A DNA stretch of 64,000 bases from Corynebacterium kroppenstedtii DSM 44385 (GTDB taxonomy: Bacteria > Actinomycetota > Actinomycetes > Mycobacteriales > Mycobacteriaceae), in assembly GCF_000023145.1 (NCBI RefSeq), contig NC_012704.1, positions 1,178,001 through 1,242,000 on the forward strand. The letters are read 5' to 3'. Below, piece by piece: positions 1 to 9,503 of this stretch (positions are counted from its first letter, which is position 1; the number at the start of each line of letters is the position of its first letter). The notes beneath the pieces were generated by a model. The model had not been told where the DNA came from. It made no database searches and worked only from the letters and a program-made list of their open reading frames with translations. The translations under genes and the position numbers were made by a program.

Positions 1-1656
1 GTAGTGGTAGGGAGTTTTTGCCTCAAACTCCGCCGCACACGTATCCACCGTTTTGAATACCGGGCGGATACCGAGGGACCACCGCAGTGTCCGCACACCA
101 TTTTCTCCGGCGAGTTCGGGCCTCACACTGGCAATTTGTGCGTCGGACAGCCCAAGGTACTTCGCTCGACGCAACAGGACTTCGGTGAGCACCGGCGCCG
201 CCTCTAGCTCCTTACGGAAAGCCACCAGTTGCTCGATTTCCGCAATAAACCAGGGGTCAATGCCGGACGCTTCGTGGACCTCATCGACGTTGGCGCCCAG
301 CCGAAGAGCAAGTTCAACGAGGTACAAGCGTCCTTCTTTGGGCACGCGGAGCATATCGACGACAGCCGCTTTGTCCTTAGCCGATTCGCCAGCAAAGTGT
401 TCGTCGGGGTATGTCCAGAAGCCGCTTTCTTTGTTCTCCAGGGAACGGAGAACCTTGTTCAGGCCTGCAATATAATTGCGCCCCAATGCCATTGCTTCGC
501 CCACCGACTTCATGGACGTGGTCAGGGTGTCGTCGGAACCCGGGAATTTTTCGAACGCAAAGCGAGGAGCCTTGACGACGACGTAGTCCAGCGTCGGCTC
601 GAATGCCGCTGGGGTCACACCGGTGATGTCATTGCGGATTTCATCTAAGGTGTATCCAATTGCCAGCTTGGCCGCGATTTTCGCGATGGGGAAACCGGTT
701 GCCTTCGATGCCAATGCTGATGAACGCGACACGCGTGGATTCATCTCGATGGTGACGATGCGACCATTATCAGGGTTCACCGCGAACTGGATATTACAAC
801 CGCCTGTATCGACGCCTACCTCGCGCAGAATTGCGATGGCCTGGTCACGCATGACCTGAAATTCACGGTCGGTCAGGGTAAGCGCAGGCGCAACGGTGAC
901 GGAGTCACCAGTATGGACGCCCACCGCATCCACGTTTTCGATTGAACAGACGATGACGACGTTATCGTTGCCGTCCCGCATGAGCTCAAGCTCATACTCT
1001 TTCCACCCCAGAATGGATTCTTCGATGAGCACATTTGCTTCCGGTGAGGCTGCTAACCCGCCGCCGGCAATGCGGTCGATGTCGTCGTACGTGTAGGCAA
1101 GGCCAGATCCCAGGCCCCCCATAGTGAACGAGGGGCGAACAACAACAGGAAGGCCGAGCTCAGCGACGGTTTCGTGAACTTCCTCCATGTTGTGGCACAC
1201 CCGCGACCGAGCTGACTCGCCACCAATTTTTTCGACGATGTCCTTAAACTTTTGCCGGTCCTCTCCCCTCTCAATAGCCTCAATATCAGCACCAATCAGT
1301 TCCACGTGGTGTTTGGCGAGGATCCCCCGACGGTCAAGCTGAATGGCGGCATTGAGAGCTGTCTGTCCACCCAGTGTGGCGAGCACGGCATCTATGGGGT
1401 GTCCTTCGGCAGCTTCTTTCTCGAAGATCTTCTCGATGTATTCGGGATCGATCGGTTCAATATAGGTATGGTCCGCGAACTCAGGGTCGGTCATGATGGT
1501 CGCCGGATTGGAGTTAATTAAGGTGACGCGGAGTCCTTCTTGTTCGAGGACTCGACATGCCTGAGTTCCGGAGTAGTCAAATTCACATGCTTGGCCGATG
1601 ACAATAGGGCCAGACCCGATGACCAGCACGTGGTTAAGGTTTGTACGGCGTGGCAT
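1..1656 (-). CDS. carB: Carbamoyl-phosphate synthase large subunit, N-terminal 552 residues (cut by window edge)
   Basis: Large subunit of carbamoyl-phosphate synthase. With CarA it makes carbamoyl phosphate from glutamine-derived ammonia, bicarbonate and two ATP, for UMP and arginine synthesis in the cytosol. The ATG is the codon right after the carA TAA (TAAATG), so the two are translationally linked. The protein opens with [17 protein letters not shown] followed by [14 protein letters not shown], the start typical of CarB. The first ATP-grasp half is complete and the frame is open to base 1, where it encodes [16 protein letters not shown], the conserved stretch joining the first synthetase half to the second. 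Roughly half of the usual ~1,100 residues lies outside the window. It is the last visible gene of the pyr operon. No frameshift seen. Confidence 0.97.
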   Translation of the reverse strand, partial: MPRRTNLNHVLVIGSGPIVIGQACEFDYSGTQACRVLEQEGLRVTLINSNPATIMTDPEFADHTYIEPIDPEYIEKIFEKEAAEGHPIDAVLATLGGQTALNAAIQLDRRGILAKHHVELIGADIEAIERGEDRQKFKDIVEKIGGESARSRVCHNMEEVHETVAELGLPVVVRPSFTMGGLGSGLAYTYDDIDRIAGGGLAASPEANVLIEESILGWKEYELELMRDGNDNVVIVCSIENVDAVGVHTGDSVTVAPALTLTDREFQVMRDQAIAILREVGVDTGGCNIQFAVNPDNGRIVTIEMNPRVSRSSALASKATGFPIAKIAAKLAIGYTLDEIRNDITGVTPAAFEPTLDYVVVKAPRFAFEKFPGSDDTLTTSMKSVGEAMALGRNYIAGLNKVLRSLENKESGFWTYPDEHFAGESAKDKAAVVDMLRVPKEGRLYLVELALRLGANVDEVHEASGIDPWFIAEIEQLVAFRKELEAAPVLTEVLLRRAKYLGLSDAQIASVRPELAGENGVRTLRWSLGIRPVFKTVDTCAAEFEAKTPYHY

Positions 1657-2904
1657 TTACTTGGCCTTTCCTTCTTGCATAACGGTCACGAACTGATCGA
1701 AAAGCGGATTCGCATCATGGGGACCCGCAGCCGCCTCTGGGTGGTATTGCACAGAGAAGGCCCGCCCATCGTCGAGAGCGACGCCTTCCACCACGTTGTC
1801 GTTCGGGCAAATGTGGGTGACGTGGGCCGGTCCGAAGGGGGTGTCGAAGCTGGCTGTCAGCTCTTCGGTACTGAGTGTTTCCGACGCGTCATCAACATGC
1901 GGAGGAAGCAAGGCGAATCCGTGGTTTTGGGCGGTGATGGAGACGCGCCCCGTGGCGACGTCGACAACGGGGACGTTAATTCCGCGGTGACCGAATTTGA
2001 GTTTGTAGGTACCTAAACCTAATGCTCGGCCAAAGATCTGGTTCCCGAAACAAATTCCGAAGAACGGAATTTTTGCCGAAAGAACCTGGCGGACGATGTC
2101 GACCATGGTGTCCGCCGTCGACGGATCCCCCGGACCGTTCGAAATAAACACCCCGTCAGGGTTGTACTTCTGGATGTCGTCGAATGAGGTATTCGCCGGG
2201 ACAACGACTGTCTTAATGCCGCGTCGCGCGAAATTTCGCGGCGTATTGGTCTTAATTCCCATGTCATAGGCGACAACAGTCAGAGTATCCGACTGCGACG
2301 ACGTTCCCTCAGGCTCAACGATATAAGGCTCGTCAGTGCTCACTTCTTCGGCAAGATCCTGGCCTGCCATGGACGGAATCTCGTTAACAATGGATAGGAG
2401 CTCGTCGACGGGTTTCGCGGCCTCATCCCCAGTAAAGATCCCAGCGTTGACTGATCCCTTGTCGCGCAGATGGCGAACCAATGCACGGGTGTCGACGTTC
2501 TTAATGCCGATTATTCCCTGTGACGCCATTTCATCCTGGAGGGAACGCTTGCTCCGCCAGTTAGACGGGCGCGCGGAAAGGTCACGGATAATCAAACCGG
2601 ATACCCAGATAGTGGATCCACGCGACTCATCGTCTTCGTCATTCCACCCGGTGTTTCCAATTTGTGGTGCGGTCGCGCACACTAACTGACGACGATAGGA
2701 CGGATCCGTCATCGTCTCCTGGTAGCCGGTCATGCCCGTGGTGAAGACGGCCTCGCCGAGGGCACGGCCTGTGGCCCCGAAGGATATCCCGCGGAAAACG
2801 CGTCCATCAGCGAGAACGAGAACGGCGGGAAGACTCCCCGACTGTACGTCGGTATTCGAGGAAGGAGAGTCGGTCGTGTGTAGCGATGTGGGCGATGTAC
2901 TCAC
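1657..2904 (-). CDS. carA: Carbamoyl-phosphate synthase small subunit (glutamine amidotransferase)
   Basis: Glutaminase subunit that feeds ammonia to CarB. 415 residues. The N-terminal CarA domain starts after a ~25-residue Ser/Thr-rich leader (LVLADGRVFRGISFGA). A class I glutamine amidotransferase domain follows, with ISNGPGDPS, the nucleophile motif FGICFGNQ and the catalytic His in QYHPEAAAGP. The nucleophile region reads GICFGNQ where many CarA have GICLGHQ; the Cys is kept. The GTG start overlaps the pyrC TAG by one base and has AAAGG about 8 bases upstream. The stop abuts carB. Part of the pyrR-B-C-carA-B operon, presumably under PyrR control. Confidence 0.97.
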   Translation of the reverse strand: MSTSPTSLHTTDSPSSNTDVQSGSLPAVLVLADGRVFRGISFGATGRALGEAVFTTGMTGYQETMTDPSYRRQLVCATAPQIGNTGWNDEDDESRGSTIWVSGLIIRDLSARPSNWRSKRSLQDEMASQGIIGIKNVDTRALVRHLRDKGSVNAGIFTGDEAAKPVDELLSIVNEIPSMAGQDLAEEVSTDEPYIVEPEGTSSQSDTLTVVAYDMGIKTNTPRNFARRGIKTVVVPANTSFDDIQKYNPDGVFISNGPGDPSTADTMVDIVRQVLSAKIPFFGICFGNQIFGRALGLGTYKLKFGHRGINVPVVDVATGRVSITAQNHGFALLPPHVDDASETLSTEELTASFDTPFGPAHVTHICPNDNVVEGVALDDGRAFSVQYHPEAAAGPHDANPLFDQFVTVMQEGKAK

Positions 2905-4268
2905 TAGTGAACCTTTCTGTCCAAGGGCTGGGAGGCTTCACCGTCTAGGCAGGTGATGTGCCCACGGAGAATCGTGGTGGTGACTTTGGCGCGGAATTCC
3001 ATACCCTCGTACGGAGTGTTATCGGCTTTGGAAGCGAGGTCCTTCCCGCTGGCTACCCACCGGTGATCGGGATCAATGGCGGTCAGGTTGGCTGGCTCGC
3101 CAACCGCGATAGGACGGCCCTGCTCCGGAAGCCGGACGATCTCCGCTGGGCGTTCGGACATCACCGTGGCGACAAAACGCCAATCTTCCAGTCCCGTTTC
3201 GACAAAGAGCTGGGAGATGATGCTCAGTGATGTTTCCAGCCCCAGCATTCCCGGACGGGCATGGTCGAACTCACAGCATTTCTCTTCGGATCCGTGCGGG
3301 GCGTGGTCGGTGGCGACACAATCGATGATGCGGTCACGCAGCGCATCACGCAGCGCGAGAACATCCCGCTCTTCGCGAAGGGGCGGGTTAACTTTGTTGA
3401 CACCGTCATAGGTGCGGAGGCGTTCATCAGTAAGGATAAGGTGATGGGGCGTGACCTCAGCGGTGACAGGAAGTCCCTGTTCTTTGGCCCATTTCACCAA
3501 GGAGACCGTGCCTTCGGTGGACGCGTGACAAATATGGACGCGGCCGCCATAGTCCCTGGTCATGATGGAATCGCGAGCGACAATTGATTCTTCGGCAACG
3601 CGTGGCCATCCCCGAAGACCGAGCTCGGCAGCGATCGTTCCCTCGTGGGCAACAGCGCCCTGGGTTAACCGTGCGTCCTCACAATGCTGGGCGAGTAAAA
3701 CGTCGAGCCCCTTGGCATATTCCACAGCTCGACGCATCACCTCGGGATCATTCACGCATGTTCCGTCGTCGGAGAACATCCGAACTTTAGCTTCTGAATC
3801 CCGCATCATGCCGAGTTCAGCAAGCTCTTTCCCTTCACGTTGTTTCGTGATGGCTCCGACGGGATGAACATCGCAGAGGCCGATATTTTGGCCCTTGTAC
3901 CACACCGATTCGACGATGGATGGGTCGTCCATCACCGGTTTGGTATTCGGCATGGTGAAGACCGCGGTGAAACCGCCACGCGCTGCAGCTTGGGAGCCGG
4001 TTAACAACGTTTCTGTGTCTTCACGGCCTGGTTCGCGCAAATGGACGTGGATGTCAATGAATCCTGGCAACAACACCTGACCAGACAGGTTCAAGACTCG
4101 AGCGCCCTCAGGTGCGTCAATTGTCGGGCCAATTTCCGCGATAACGCCGTCGGTAATCAGAACCGACGTGGGGTCGCCTTCACCATACGGGCGCACTCCT
4201 GTGAGAAGGATCGAACCGCGTGCAGGTGGTGCCTGTGTGCCGGTTTCCGGCCACGACTGAGCACTCAA
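2904..4268 (-). CDS. pyrC: Dihydroorotase
   Basis: Cyclises carbamoyl-aspartate to dihydroorotate (third step of UMP synthesis), a zinc amidohydrolase of class I type. Visible motifs are [12 protein letters not shown] (metal His pair), MPNTKP, HICHAST and the Asp metal site in ATDHAPHG. I place the start at a TTG (residues then read [10 protein letters not shown]) because GAAGGAG lies 7 bases upstream and the TTG sits one base after the pyrB TAA. The frame stays open about 40 codons further upstream inside pyrB, but that extension has no ribosome binding site and no family similarity. With this start the protein is 454 residues, a normal length. The stop overlaps the carA GTG. Confidence 0.95.
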   Translation of the reverse strand: MSAQSWPETGTQAPPARGSILLTGVRPYGEGDPTSVLITDGVIAEIGPTIDAPEGARVLNLSGQVLLPGFIDIHVHLREPGREDTETLLTGSQAAARGGFTAVFTMPNTKPVMDDPSIVESVWYKGQNIGLCDVHPVGAITKQREGKELAELGMMRDSEAKVRMFSDDGTCVNDPEVMRRAVEYAKGLDVLLAQHCEDARLTQGAVAHEGTIAAELGLRGWPRVAEESIVARDSIMTRDYGGRVHICHASTEGTVSLVKWAKEQGLPVTAEVTPHHLILTDERLRTYDGVNKVNPPLREERDVLALRDALRDRIIDCVATDHAPHGSEEKCCEFDHARPGMLGLETSLSIISQLFVETGLEDWRFVATVMSERPAEIVRLPEQGRPIAVGEPANLTAIDPDHRWVASGKDLASKADNTPYEGMEFRAKVTTTILRGHITCLDGEASQPLDRKVH

Positions 4269-4269
4269 T

Positions 4270-5226
4270 TTATGACTCCTTCGTTGTGTGAGATTGTCCG
4301 TGGGTACCGATGATGAGCGAGAACAGAACCGCCATGCGGACGTGGACACCGTTGTTAACCTGTTGCAAAACCGCAGTTCGGGGGGCATCCGCTACGGAAT
4401 AATTAATCTCCATGCCACGAAGCATGGGCCCCGGGTGCATGATGATGGCCTTATCTTTCATCTTGGCCTCACGCGCAGTGCTCATTCCGTATAACGTGGC
4501 GTATTCGCGGTGGCTGGGGAAGAACCCTCCGGCCATGCGTTCGGCTTGAACGCGCAGCATCATGATGGCATCGGCGTCGGCAAGCTCGGAATCCATGTCA
4601 TAGGAAATCCGGACCGGCCACGTCTCTACCCCATACGGGAGCAGCGTCGGCGGGGCGACATAGACGACTTCCGCCCCCAGTTTTGTCAATAACTCGGCAT
4701 TAGAGCGCGCGACGCGCGAGTGGAGGATATCCCCCACGATCACGATTTTTCGCCCGTTGATTCCGCCGAGGCGTTGCCGAAGAGTAAGCGCGTCCAACAG
4801 TGCCTGTGTCGGGTGTTGATGGGCACCATCACCAGCGTTGATGACGCTGGGTCCGTCCCCGTTGGGAGCCACCCAGTGGGCTAATTGTTGCGCCGCTCCG
4901 GAGCTGGGATGGCGAATGATGAGAGCGTCGGCGCCAATCGCTGTGAGAGTTAAACCGGTGTCTTGGAGGGACTCCCCCTTTTTCACGCTTGAGGACGATG
5001 CACTGATGTTGATGACGTCGGCGCTCATCCACTTTCCTGCTGTTTCAAAGCTGGATCGTGTGCGGGTGGAGTTTTCGTAGAACACGGTGAAGATTGTGCG
5101 GCCTCGGAGGGTGGGCAGCTTCTTGAGTTCGCGTCCTTCGAGGGCTTCCTTAAAGTTCTGCGCTTCGTCTAAGAGGCCAGTGATTTCATCGGCAGAGAGA
5201 TCCGCCATCGAGAGAAGGTGCTTCAT
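4270..5226 (-). CDS. pyrB: Aspartate carbamoyltransferase catalytic chain
   Basis: Transfers the carbamoyl group from carbamoyl phosphate to aspartate, the committed step of pyrimidine synthesis. 318 residues. The carbamoyl-phosphate loop [12 protein letters not shown] is near residue 50, the K-G-E-S loop follows, and the [11 protein letters not shown] motif is near residue 135. No regulatory-chain gene (pyrI) is nearby, consistent with the short unregulated actinobacterial enzyme. The ATG overlaps the pyrR stop as ATGA, so translation is coupled to pyrR; the stop is one base before the pyrC TTG. Confidence 0.97.
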   Translation of the reverse strand: MKHLLSMADLSADEITGLLDEAQNFKEALEGRELKKLPTLRGRTIFTVFYENSTRTRSSFETAGKWMSADVINISASSSSVKKGESLQDTGLTLTAIGADALIIRHPSSGAAQQLAHWVAPNGDGPSVINAGDGAHQHPTQALLDALTLRQRLGGINGRKIVIVGDILHSRVARSNAELLTKLGAEVVYVAPPTLLPYGVETWPVRISYDMDSELADADAIMMLRVQAERMAGGFFPSHREYATLYGMSTAREAKMKDKAIIMHPGPMLRGMEINYSVADAPRTAVLQQVNNGVHVRMAVLFSLIIGTHGQSHTTKES

Positions 5227-5876
5227 GAGTTGCTCCCTTCATGAGTGGAGCTCTCCCCCGCGGTTTCGTCCGCCGACGACGATGAACCACTATTAGCTGG
5301 CCGGCGCAGGACAACACCGTCATGGCCGTCGAGTTCTTCGAGGGAGACGATAACGTCTTCTGAATGGGATGTCGGAATATTTTTCCCGACGTAGTCCGCG
5401 CGGATAGGCAGTTCGCGATGGCCTCGGTCCACCACGACAGCAAGCTGGACGATGCTGGCACGACCGATATCACGTAGCGCATCTAGCGCTGATCGCACGC
5501 TTCGACCGGAGTACAGAACATCGTCGACAAGGATGACGGTCTTTCCGTCGATTCCGTCGTCGGGAATTGATGTGCGTTGGAGAGCCCGGTGAGGTTTATG
5601 ACGAAGATCATCGCGGTAGAGGGTGATGTCCAATGCCCCCGTGGCTACTGTGATTCCCGCGAATTCGTGAATGAGGTGAGCTAATCGCTCGGCTAAGGGA
5701 ACGCCCCCACTGGGAATTCCCAAAAGGACGACGCGCTTGGCGTCGTCGGCATCCAGTGCTGTTTTTTCGATTATCTGGTGCGCGATGCGTGCAACAGTAC
5801 GGCCGACGTCGTCGGATGAGAGAATTTCTGTCTCTATCGCGTCGGTAGTCGGCGTAGACGTACGTGCTGTATTCAT
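5223..5876 (-). CDS. pyrR: PyrR bifunctional protein: pyr operon regulator / uracil phosphoribosyltransferase
   Basis: PyrR proteins bind pyr mRNA in response to UMP/UTP and usually keep some uracil phosphoribosyltransferase activity. The PRPP-binding motif appears as [12 protein letters not shown] and the family stretch [13 protein letters not shown] is near residue 45. I start at the ATG giving [11 protein letters not shown] because GGAAGGAGG lies 6 bases upstream. The frame is open further upstream to another ATG, but that one has no ribosome binding site. The resulting 217 residues include an acidic Ser-rich C-terminal tail beyond the usual ~180-190. First gene of the operon; the last four bases overlap pyrB. 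Confidence 0.95.
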   Translation of the reverse strand: MNTARTSTPTTDAIETEILSSDDVGRTVARIAHQIIEKTALDADDAKRVVLLGIPSGGVPLAERLAHLIHEFAGITVATGALDITLYRDDLRHKPHRALQRTSIPDDGIDGKTVILVDDVLYSGRSVRSALDALRDIGRASIVQLAVVVDRGHRELPIRADYVGKNIPTSHSEDVIVSLEELDGHDGVVLRRPANSGSSSSADETAGESSTHEGSNS

Positions 5877-5890
5877 CGTGACCTCCTTCC

Positions 5891-5906
5891 CTGCCTCTCG
5901 GTGCAG
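5891..5906 (-). promoter_or_regulatory. Candidate PyrR-binding RNA stem-loop in the pyrR leader
   Basis: On the minus strand this reads CTGCACCGAGAGGCAG. A 4-bp stem (CTGC/GCAG) closes a loop containing CCGAGAGG, which resembles the conserved purine-rich loop of PyrR-binding sites described in Bacillus and Mycobacterium. It is followed within two bases by GGAAGGAGG, the pyrR ribosome binding site. Established: in M. smegmatis PyrR represses translation by binding such a leader site. Inferred here from sequence and position. I see no terminator in the leader, which favours translational control over attenuation. Confidence 0.6.
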
Positions 5907-5958
5907 TCCGTTAAAGGATGTCACTCCTAATGATGTGAAATTGTTGATACCGCTCAGC

Positions 5959-5987
5959 ACTCTACCACGGCCATGAGACGATTGCAG
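5959..5987 (-). promoter_or_regulatory. Candidate promoter of the pyr operon
   Basis: On the minus strand CTGCAA, a 17-base spacer and TAGAGT form a plausible -35/-10 pair. They would give an untranslated leader of roughly 75 bases containing the putative PyrR site. Weak consensus match; position is the main support. Confidence 0.35.
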
Positions 5988-6161
5988 GCTTTCTCAGCCC
6001 TCATTTGTGTGTACCTGTGTGTATCGGTTCACGTGCTTTGACGCATATGAACAGTGTTTCTGGATTACATCGAGTGAAGCCGAGTATCCTCAACACGTTA
6101 TCTTTTGTCGGTCGACTCTGCTCAGCATTGTCACCTTTTGAAGAGTAAGGATGTCAGGACT

Positions 6162-7469
6162 ATGGCAGAAGGAGAACGTCCCACCAGCGTTCCATCTGTG
6201 GAGCCCACACACGAAGCTGAGCTATCTCAATCTTCTCGGTCAGCGAAACAGAGTCCGAAAGAGTTTCGCCCCATCCTCCCACCGTTCAGGTACATGTCGA
6301 CGAAACAGCTCACGATCACCCGTCGCCTTGCTGTCTCTGTGTGGGTACTTGGACTCATAATGTGGATCACCTTTCGAGGATGGCCTTTTGGCAGGTCAAC
6401 GCTGTTCATTGTGTTGACTAGCGGGCTTGCTGCATTGTCGATTGGGCGCCGCCACCTCTATCAATTAATCGTTGATTGGAGCCCGTTCTTCCTGTTTCTT
6501 GTTGCTTATGACAACACGAGAACATGGTCTTTGCAGCTTGGGCTGCCCGTCCATTGGCACTTAGCCCCGGATATCGATAAGGCGATGTTCGGAGTCGTCC
6601 CCACGGTCTGGTTGCAGGAGCAGATTCGCTTCGAGGAACCGCCGTGGTGGGAACTCATTTTGGCCATTGTCTACATTTCTTACTTTGTGACGCCATATAT
6701 CATGGCCTTCGGCGAATGGCTTCGGTCGCGCGCCGATTTCGCGCGTTTCGCTGCTGGTATGTTGACGGTGTCGTTCATTGGTCTTATCGGCTATGTGTTC
6801 GTTCCTGCCGCACCCCCCTGGGCTGCTGGGCGGTGCGCACCCGCGGATGTTGCCGACGGGCCACGTAGCGTCCGTTGCATGTTCGTCGACGATCATGCTG
6901 GTGAGGGCTCCATCCTCGGCCCTGTTCACGCGAATCACGATGACACTCACCCGTGGGTTGAGCGCTTGAGTGCTCGCGGGTGGGAGAAGCTTAATCACCT
7001 CAGTTTCTCGGCGGCCGTGGCCCATGCTGAAGAAAGCCCGAGCGAGGGTGAGACCAAGACGGTCGCAGCGGATACGTCGGAGGGTGACTCACAGTCCTCG
7101 ACCTCAGACGAGTCTTCAGGGATTGGTGCGCTGATCGAACGTGGCCAAAAGGAATCGAACCTTGTGGCGGCTATCCCATCCCTACATGCTGCGCTCACCA
7201 TGTACTTGGCGACGTACATGTTTGCTCGACGGCGTAAAAAACTTGGTGTTGTGTGTCTTATCTACGCCTTCGCGATGGGCTTTACCCTGGTCTTTTTTGC
7301 TGAGCATTATGTGTTTGACATTTTGCTGGGTTGGGGCATCGCGATCGTTGTTCCCCTTGTCGGCGTCGCCCTCGAAAAGTGGTGGACCCGAAACAATCTG
7401 AGTAGCCGGCTCCCGTGGAAACGTGGCGCATTGAATCCGAACCGCGAACTAGCCGAATCGCTGAGCTAG
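6162..7469 (+). CDS. PAP2-superfamily integral membrane phosphatase/transferase (AUR1-like)
   Basis: 435 residues with about six hydrophobic segments. The C-terminal half carries PAP2 motifs: AIPSLHAALTMY (phosphatase motif 2 His) and AEHYVFDILLGW (motif 3 His and Asp). A VPAAPPW element precedes them, as in the PAP2_3/AUR1-like branch that includes inositol-phosphate transferases. Substrate cannot be told from sequence; a lipid phosphate or phosphoinositol lipid is possible. Between VPAAPPW and the SLHA motif is a long soluble segment with an acidic Ser-rich part (about residues 289-324). I chose the ATG with AGGA upstream; a TTG 19 codons earlier is possible but poor. Divergent from pyrR and followed by a terminator, so probably a single-gene unit. 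Confidence 0.85.
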   Translation: MAEGERPTSVPSVEPTHEAELSQSSRSAKQSPKEFRPILPPFRYMSTKQLTITRRLAVSVWVLGLIMWITFRGWPFGRSTLFIVLTSGLAALSIGRRHLYQLIVDWSPFFLFLVAYDNTRTWSLQLGLPVHWHLAPDIDKAMFGVVPTVWLQEQIRFEEPPWWELILAIVYISYFVTPYIMAFGEWLRSRADFARFAAGMLTVSFIGLIGYVFVPAAPPWAAGRCAPADVADGPRSVRCMFVDDHAGEGSILGPVHANHDDTHPWVERLSARGWEKLNHLSFSAAVAHAEESPSEGETKTVAADTSEGDSQSSTSDESSGIGALIERGQKESNLVAAIPSLHAALTMYLATYMFARRRKKLGVVCLIYAFAMGFTLVFFAEHYVFDILLGWGIAIVVPLVGVALEKWWTRNNLSSRLPWKRGALNPNRELAESLS

Positions 7470-7486
7470 TGCTCGAAGCTCTATCT

Positions 7487-7514
7487 AAGCCCCCTCGCGG
7501 GGCTTTTTTATTTT
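7487..7514 (+). terminator. Rho-independent terminator after the PAP2 gene
   Basis: AAGCCCC, a short loop and GGGGCTT are followed by a run of T (TTTTTTATTTT), starting 18 bases after the TAG stop. Confidence 0.9.
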
Positions 7515-8118
7515 GCCCTCGCGTGAGTGCAAACGGAGCCACAGCCGGGGTGTCATCCGCCCCCTCCGACCCGAAGCGTCTGTCACGATCCGCATTTCTC
7601 TATCGACCCAGATAGAGCCCCTCCTGCGGCGCGACGCGCTGTGGGGCCGGGATCCACAATGGTGACACCACGTCTACCGCTCCTTTGGCCCCCTTGATGA
7701 GCATGGCCCGGAATAGTGGGTAAACGCTGACTGGCTGTGGCTCCGTCGGCATGACTAGGTTATACGAACGGCAGTCGTTTTCTACATCCAGTTTTACAAT
7801 GTCTTTCAATAGACCTTTCTGTCTGTTATCAGATTAATCTGGCACCGATTGCACACCGATAAGTTATCTCTATTTCAGCCATACTAAAACTCCAGCTCTT
7901 AGCTGTTATCAATCTGTAACTCGTTTGTTACATTGCTAATCGTAGAAATGTCCCTCAGGTCCCTTAACTGAAATTATGGCGCGAAAATTACCCCATTTTG
8001 GGGTTGGTTAGGGCGGCTGTAGGGCCGGTATCGACCATGCCGCTCACTTGTCGTCGTGACTTAATTACGCCCGACGCATCGTGGTAGCGGAGCACCCCAC
8101 CATAAGAAAAAGGCATAG
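7515..8118. other. AT-rich intergenic region with only a doubtful small ORF
   Basis: About 600 bases between two convergent terminators. The part from about 7800 to 8010 is clearly lower in GC than the flanking genes. Apart from the 69-codon frame listed separately, I see a 17-codon minus-strand frame (7830-7883) with a good ribosome binding site, and a small hairpin (ACCCCA/TGGGGT near 7990-8005) without a T run. No RNA gene is recognised. Confidence 0.5.
7600..7809 (-). CDS. Doubtful small hypothetical protein (69 residues)
   Basis: Open frame beginning at a TTG with AAAGG four bases upstream, encoding a product starting MKDIVKLDVENDC. I do not recognise it. No signal peptide or membrane segment is evident. 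Codon choice is not unlike its neighbours. A separate 17-codon frame just upstream (7830-7883, MAEIEITYRCAIGARLI) has a better ribosome binding site (GGAG, 7 bases, ATG) and would join this one if a single base were shifted. The pair could therefore be one broken ~95-residue gene. It could also be chance. Confidence 0.3.
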   Translation of the reverse strand: MKDIVKLDVENDCRSYNLVMPTEPQPVSVYPLFRAMLIKGAKGAVDVVSPLWIPAPQRVAPQEGLYLGR

Positions 8119-8147
8119 AAAAACTCCGCCGGTGAGTACCGACGGAG
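8119..8147 (-). terminator. Rho-independent terminator of the aro/efp/nusB transcription unit
   Basis: On the minus strand a 10-bp stem (CTCCGTCGGT pairing with ACCGGCGGAG, one G-T pair) with a 4-base loop is followed by TTTTT. It lies about 55 bases after the nusB stop. Confidence 0.9.
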
Positions 8148-8201
8148 CTATTCGACTATGACCATTTGAGGCGCAGAGACTTCCCTACCGCGCGCCGAAT
8201 G

Positions 8202-8786
8202 TCATGATTCGTCATTCGACTGCGAACGCTGCACTTCTCCAGCGATATCATCCAAAACCGCATTGACATACGCCGGGGCAACATCCGTTGAATACTCGGA
8301 AGCCAACTCGATCCCTTCAGAAACCGCGACCTTCGGAGGCACTTCCTCATTGTGAAGCAACTCCCACGTCGACACCCTCATGACAGCTCGGTCAACAGCA
8401 GGGATACGGTCCAAACGCCACGTCGAGGACAAGTGAGAGGCAATCGCGGAATCTATGCCATCCAAGTTCTCTGCGACGCCCGACACGATCGTCGCCGTGT
8501 AATCGGACACGGGTAAGACACCAGATTCCGAATCCTGAGACAGTTCTCGTCGCTGCTCGACGACATACACAGGATCTTGATCTCTAAATTCCGCCTCGAA
8601 CAAAATATCGACGGCGCGACGTCGGGCTTTATACCTTGACCCATGCCGCTTGAATCCACTACGAGTGGACTTTGTTCGCTTCTCGGCGGAAGGCTGGCCA
8701 CCCTGCTGGGGATGGTCACCCGTCTCATTCTGTATGGGCGTGCCCGCAGATGAGGACGCTCCAACGTTGTCGTCTGCCACGTCCAT
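8202..8786 (-). CDS. nusB: Transcription antitermination factor NusB
   Basis: NusB binds boxA RNA with NusE (S10) in antitermination complexes on rRNA transcripts. 194 residues: a non-conserved Ser/Gln-rich N-terminal extension of about 50 residues, then the all-helical NusB domain from [17 protein letters not shown] to the C-terminal VSEGIELA and [10 protein letters not shown] helices that mark the family. Last gene of the run, 5 bases after efp, followed by a strong terminator. The efp-nusB pairing is usual in actinobacteria. Confidence 0.96.
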   Translation of the reverse strand: MDVADDNVGASSSAGTPIQNETGDHPQQGGQPSAEKRTKSTRSGFKRHGSRYKARRRAVDILFEAEFRDQDPVYVVEQRRELSQDSESGVLPVSDYTATIVSGVAENLDGIDSAIASHLSSTWRLDRIPAVDRAVMRVSTWELLHNEEVPPKVAVSEGIELASEYSTDVAPAYVNAVLDDIAGEVQRSQSNDES

Positions 8787-8791
8787 GTTCC

Positions 8792-9355
8792 TTAGTTATT
8801 CACGCGTGAAAGGTAGGAGCCATCACGCGTATCGATTTTCAGGACATTGCCGGTCTCAATGAAGAGAGGAACCTGCACCTCTGCTCCAGTCTCAAGGGTT
8901 GCTGGCTTCGTGCCACCTGTCGAACGGTCACCCTGCAAACCGGGATCGGTGTGCTTGACCTTCAGTTCAACGGAGACCGGCAACTCGACGAACAGCGGTT
9001 GATCCTCATAGAAAGAGACCTGGACAGGCATGTTTTCCAACAAGAACCGAGCACCGTCACCCATCAGCTCCGGCGAAAGAGGAATCTGCTCGTAGTTCTT
9101 ATCGTCCATGACCACGTAATCAGTGCCATCGTTGTAGAGGTACGTCATATCACGGCGGTCTACCGTCGCGGTCTCAACTTTGACACCAGCATTGAAAGTC
9201 TTATCGACGACTTTCCCGGATACAACGTCCTTGAGCTTGGTACGGACGAACGCTGGCCCTTTACCCGGCTTGACGTGCTGAAACTCCACAATCTGCTGAA
9301 GTTTGTTGTCAAGTTTCAGAACTAGCCCATTTTTGAAATCGGCAGTAGTTGCCAC
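8792..9355 (-). CDS. efp: Translation elongation factor P
   Basis: EF-P relieves ribosome stalling at proline stretches. 187 residues, the standard length, with the KOW-like N-terminal domain ([16 protein letters not shown]), the tip loop region [17 protein letters not shown], and the C-terminal OB domains ending in the family signature with [12 protein letters not shown]. The tip residue is K in PGKGPA. I use the GTG preceded by GAGGAG at 6 bases; the frame extends 29 codons upstream without similarity. About 150 bases separate it from pepQ, room for its own promoter. Confidence 0.97.
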   Translation of the reverse strand: MATTADFKNGLVLKLDNKLQQIVEFQHVKPGKGPAFVRTKLKDVVSGKVVDKTFNAGVKVETATVDRRDMTYLYNDGTDYVVMDDKNYEQIPLSPELMGDGARFLLENMPVQVSFYEDQPLFVELPVSVELKVKHTDPGLQGDRSTGGTKPATLETGAEVQVPLFIETGNVLKIDTRDGSYLSRVNN

Positions 9356-9503
9356 TGAAAACTCCTCATCCTTCAGGACACACCATGATCCTGAGATATC
9401 GATTTCACATAACCTTGGCACTTCGTGAGTGGATATCGACAATCCGCGGTGGCTTAAGCCGATTCCACTACCGTGACGAAGACCTCGTACAGGGTCTACC
9501 CTA

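Noticed and set aside
4269-4388. 40-codon N-terminal extension of pyrC
   Set aside because: Falls inside pyrB and has no ribosome binding site; the TTG at 4268 has a good one.
7990-8005. Hairpin ACCCCA/TGGGGT
   Set aside because: Short stem without a T run and not at a gene end; not called a terminator.
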